The notes beneath the pieces are model-generated. The model was not told the DNA's origin and did not search any database. It saw only the letters and a program-made list of their open reading frames with translations. Shown here in pieces: positions 63,281 to 64,000 of a DNA stretch of 64,000 bases. Numbering within the stretch: the first letter of the stretch is position 1; every line of letters begins with the position of its first letter. The position numbers and the translations under genes are program-made. Source of the DNA: Pontibacter ruber (lineage in GTDB: Bacteria > Bacteroidota > Bacteroidia > Cytophagales > Hymenobacteraceae); contig NZ_JALPRR010000002.1 of the NCBI RefSeq assembly GCF_023630205.1, forward strand, positions 426,899-490,898, in the 5' to 3' direction.

Positions 63281-64000
63281 TTATTCGGTAAAGGTGATCA
63301 CGCTGTATAGTTCCGGCTCCAGGAACGGACCTCCGGGGTAGTTGGCTGTATAATCGAAGTTGATCCAGAGATCGCCGTTTGTTTCGTGCAGGTGTATCTT
63401 GCCTCCGTTCACTTCATCCGGGAACAGGGTGCGCACGGCATAACTTACAGCTTCCAGATCGTCTGTGGTGCCTACCTTTACCTCGGTATACATATGGCTG
63501 GTAGAAATCACAACACGTGCCTCGCCGCCAATGGCCATCACCGAAGAAGCCATCAGAATAGAATAGTCGTCGCAGTCGCCGGCCAGCAGACCTATGCTTT
63601 CGGTAGGGGGGGAGTAGTAATCCAGGCCAACCGGGTCGTTCACGTATTTCCAGTTCAGGCAGATGTGTTTGAACAGCGAAAAGTAACGCGCTATTTTTCC
63701 ATACTTGCGGTAATACTCGTCGTGGAAGTAGCGGGTTGAGTTTTCTACGGCAAACGCCCGTACGGCTGGGTGCGTGGGCTGCATGGCACTTTTTACGCGG
63801 CGCTCCTGGAAGTAAGTGCCTTTCACCGGCTTAAAGTAAGACACCTTGTGCGGGTTGCTGGTCATGTTCACCAGCATGGCGTTATAGTCAGAATACAGGT
63901 TGTCAGAGCCGTAGCCAGCAAACGTGCTGTTGAAGAACATTACCCCCAGAATTGCCACAAACATGGCCACAATGAGCTTACGGCTGATTTTAGTAACGAT
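63281..64000 (-). CDS. Transglutaminase-like membrane-anchored protein (5' end cut by window edge)
   Basis: 240 codons visible; the frame is open to the window end, so the start lies outside. A hydrophobic segment comes first (IVAMFVAILGVMFF), then a domain with GLLAGDCDDYSILMASS (catalytic Cys region) and STSHMYTEVKVG (His) as in transglutaminase-like proteases. The acidic residue of the triad cannot be fixed with certainty. Probably periplasmic. Its partners lie beyond the window. Confidence 0.8.
   Translation of the reverse strand: MVTKISRKLIVAMFVAILGVMFFNSTFAGYGSDNLYSDYNAMLVNMTSNPHKVSYFKPVKGTYFQERRVKSAMQPTHPAVRAFAVENSTRYFHDEYYRKYGKIARYFSLFKHICLNWKYVNDPVGLDYYSPPTESIGLLAGDCDDYSILMASSVMAIGGEARVVISTSHMYTEVKVGTTDDLEAVSYAVRTLFPDEVNGGKIHLHETNGDLWINFDYTANYPGGPFLEPELYSVITFTE

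Overview
The window looks like chromosomal DNA of a Bacteroidota bacterium of the order Cytophagales, most likely Pontibacter or a close member of the Hymenobacteraceae. Supporting signs are the gene order pdxA-DUF177-rpmF-plsX-fabH...efp-accB-accC, a one-chain alpha/beta E1 dehydrogenase, Bacteroidota-type promoters (TTTG, about 19-21 nt, TAnnTTTG) and very frequent AAGTATAA words. The genus is an inference from style and gene content; there is no rRNA in the window.

Layout. 1-9673 (minus strand): lipid precursor and housekeeping genes accC (cut by the window edge), accB, efp, fabH, plsX, rpmF, a DUF177 gene, pdxA and pepA. An ECF sigma factor and a DoxX-like membrane gene sit inside this cluster as a divergent pair with mirrored promoters. 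9832-14287 (plus): rsmA, mgtE, a hydroxyacid dehydrogenase, greA with a long leader ending in a terminator, and a HIT hydrolase. 14370-17801 (minus): mlaD-mlaF-mlaE lipid transport genes and ruvC. 17827-24404 (plus): tightly packed envelope genes (flippase-like protein, two family 2 glycosyltransferases, an 85-residue protein, a lone OppC-type permease, an RsbU-like phosphatase, a polysaccharide deacetylase). 25000-26992: tatD, ansA and tRNA-Ser(GGA). About 27030-29950 is rich in repeats and gene remnants, with a zinc peptidase and a YcxB-like protein between them. 30660-37291 is a likely electrophile/quinone stress set: TetR regulator, luciferase-like oxidoreductase, FrnE-like DsbA, CoA-transferase, YceI, ring-cleaving dioxygenase and MhqD-like esterase. 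One identical 14-bp operator-like site lies before both the CoA-transferase and YceI genes.

39222-47025 is the most unusual part. A 52-codon ORF for a small hydrophobic-headed peptide is followed on the same strand by an oligopeptide-binding lipoprotein and two Opp-type permeases. Divergently, across an AT-rich 344-bp region carrying three AAAAGTAAC words, lie two AT-rich paralogous genes for helical-repeat proteins of about 500 residues with a basic N-terminal segment. This layout recalls Gram-positive peptide pheromone systems (peptide, Opp importer, TPR receptor), but that function is a hypothesis.

47080-64000: a UMF1-type transporter, an amidohydrolase lipoprotein, AMP nucleosidase, an orphan HsdR-N-like nuclease domain, an LtaS-like sulfatase, alanine dehydrogenase, a DUF1573 protein, the fused E1 dehydrogenase, a lipoprotein, a LuxE-like protein, an MtfA peptidase with a SEC-C tail, an NtrC-type regulator without a DNA-binding domain, and a transglutaminase-like protein cut by the window end. 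No CRISPR array, complete insertion sequence or prophage was seen.
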